Shown: positions 22,332 to 22,391 of the stretch, one piece after another
Numbering within the stretch: position 1 is the stretch's first letter
Layout: every line of letters begins with the position of its first letter
Assembly: GCA_934702355.1 (NCBI GenBank)
Contig: CAKUXX010000016.1
Span: forward strand, 1-22,391
Source: an uncultured Methanomassiliicoccales archaeon
Lineage (GTDB): Archaea > Thermoplasmatota > Thermoplasmata > Methanomassiliicoccales > Methanomethylophilaceae
Direction: 5' to 3'
DNA: 22,391 bases
Notes under the pieces: generated by a model
Seen by the model: the letters and a program-made list of their open reading frames with translations, nothing else
Told to the model about the DNA's origin: nothing
Database searches by the model: none
Made by a program: the position numbers and the translations under genes

Positions 22332-22391
22332 AACTTTTTAGAAAGATTCGGCATGAACTTCTTCATCCAGCCCAGCGCGTAGCTCAATTTG

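Noticed and set aside
22332..22345. Programmed frameshift site in the Fic-like gene
   Set aside because: The run TCTAAAAAG is not a canonical X-XXY-YYZ slippery heptamer, so a mutation is the simpler reading.
22365..22391. Possible tRNA 5' end (GCGCGTAGCTCAATTTG)
   Set aside because: It has the TA-GCTC-A pattern of a D-arm, but the acceptor would start with C and the rest is outside the window; the same bases also read as possible Fic coding on the minus strand.

Overview
The window looks like chromosome of a methanogen-type archaeon, most likely Methanomassiliicoccales (Thermoplasmata). Supporting signs are archaeal TATA-like boxes about 25 bases upstream of start codons with little or no leader, type III glutamine synthetase next to a full-length glutamate synthase, several copies of the AAA_14/DUF4143 and AAA-ATPase_like families that are often expanded in gut methanogens, and no gene ending in TAG, as expected in a lineage that decodes amber as pyrrolysine. 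No mcr, rRNA or clear tRNA gene is present, so the assignment is inference.

Bases 1-6300 are visibly AT-rich (a 60-base sample at 481-540 has 14 G+C; one at 7741-7800 has 37) and form one plus-strand unit: the end of an AT-hook protein, the C-terminal part of a GHKL/Hsp90-like ATPase, a phospholipase-D-like protein, then dndC, dndD and dndE, closed by a hairpin. DndCDE put phosphorothioate into DNA, so this is a horizontally acquired phosphorothioate-based defence island with unusual partners. dndA and dndFGH are not in view.

Bases 6300-11660 are GC-richer. They hold a small membrane-anchored protein (minus), about 460 bases of repeat-containing apparently non-coding DNA, dapB (lysine/diaminopimelate pathway), a long ATPase-nuclease fusion protein, a cysteine-rich protein of unknown function, a 450-base intergenic region that may carry a small transcript, and apt (adenine salvage).

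Bases 11690-18950 hold a MarR-type regulator facing a minus-strand glnN-gltB operon. GlnN makes glutamine from ammonia and glutamate; GltB transfers the amide nitrogen to 2-oxoglutarate. Together they are the ammonia-assimilation core.

Bases 19040-22391 are accessory: two divergent AAA_14/DUF4143 ATPase genes around a regulatory region with a long palindrome and direct repeats, and the C-terminal part of a Fic-family protein that seems frame-disrupted. The plus-strand ATPase has an in-frame TAG directly before its Walker A motif. It is either a fresh nonsense mutation or a pyrrolysine codon.
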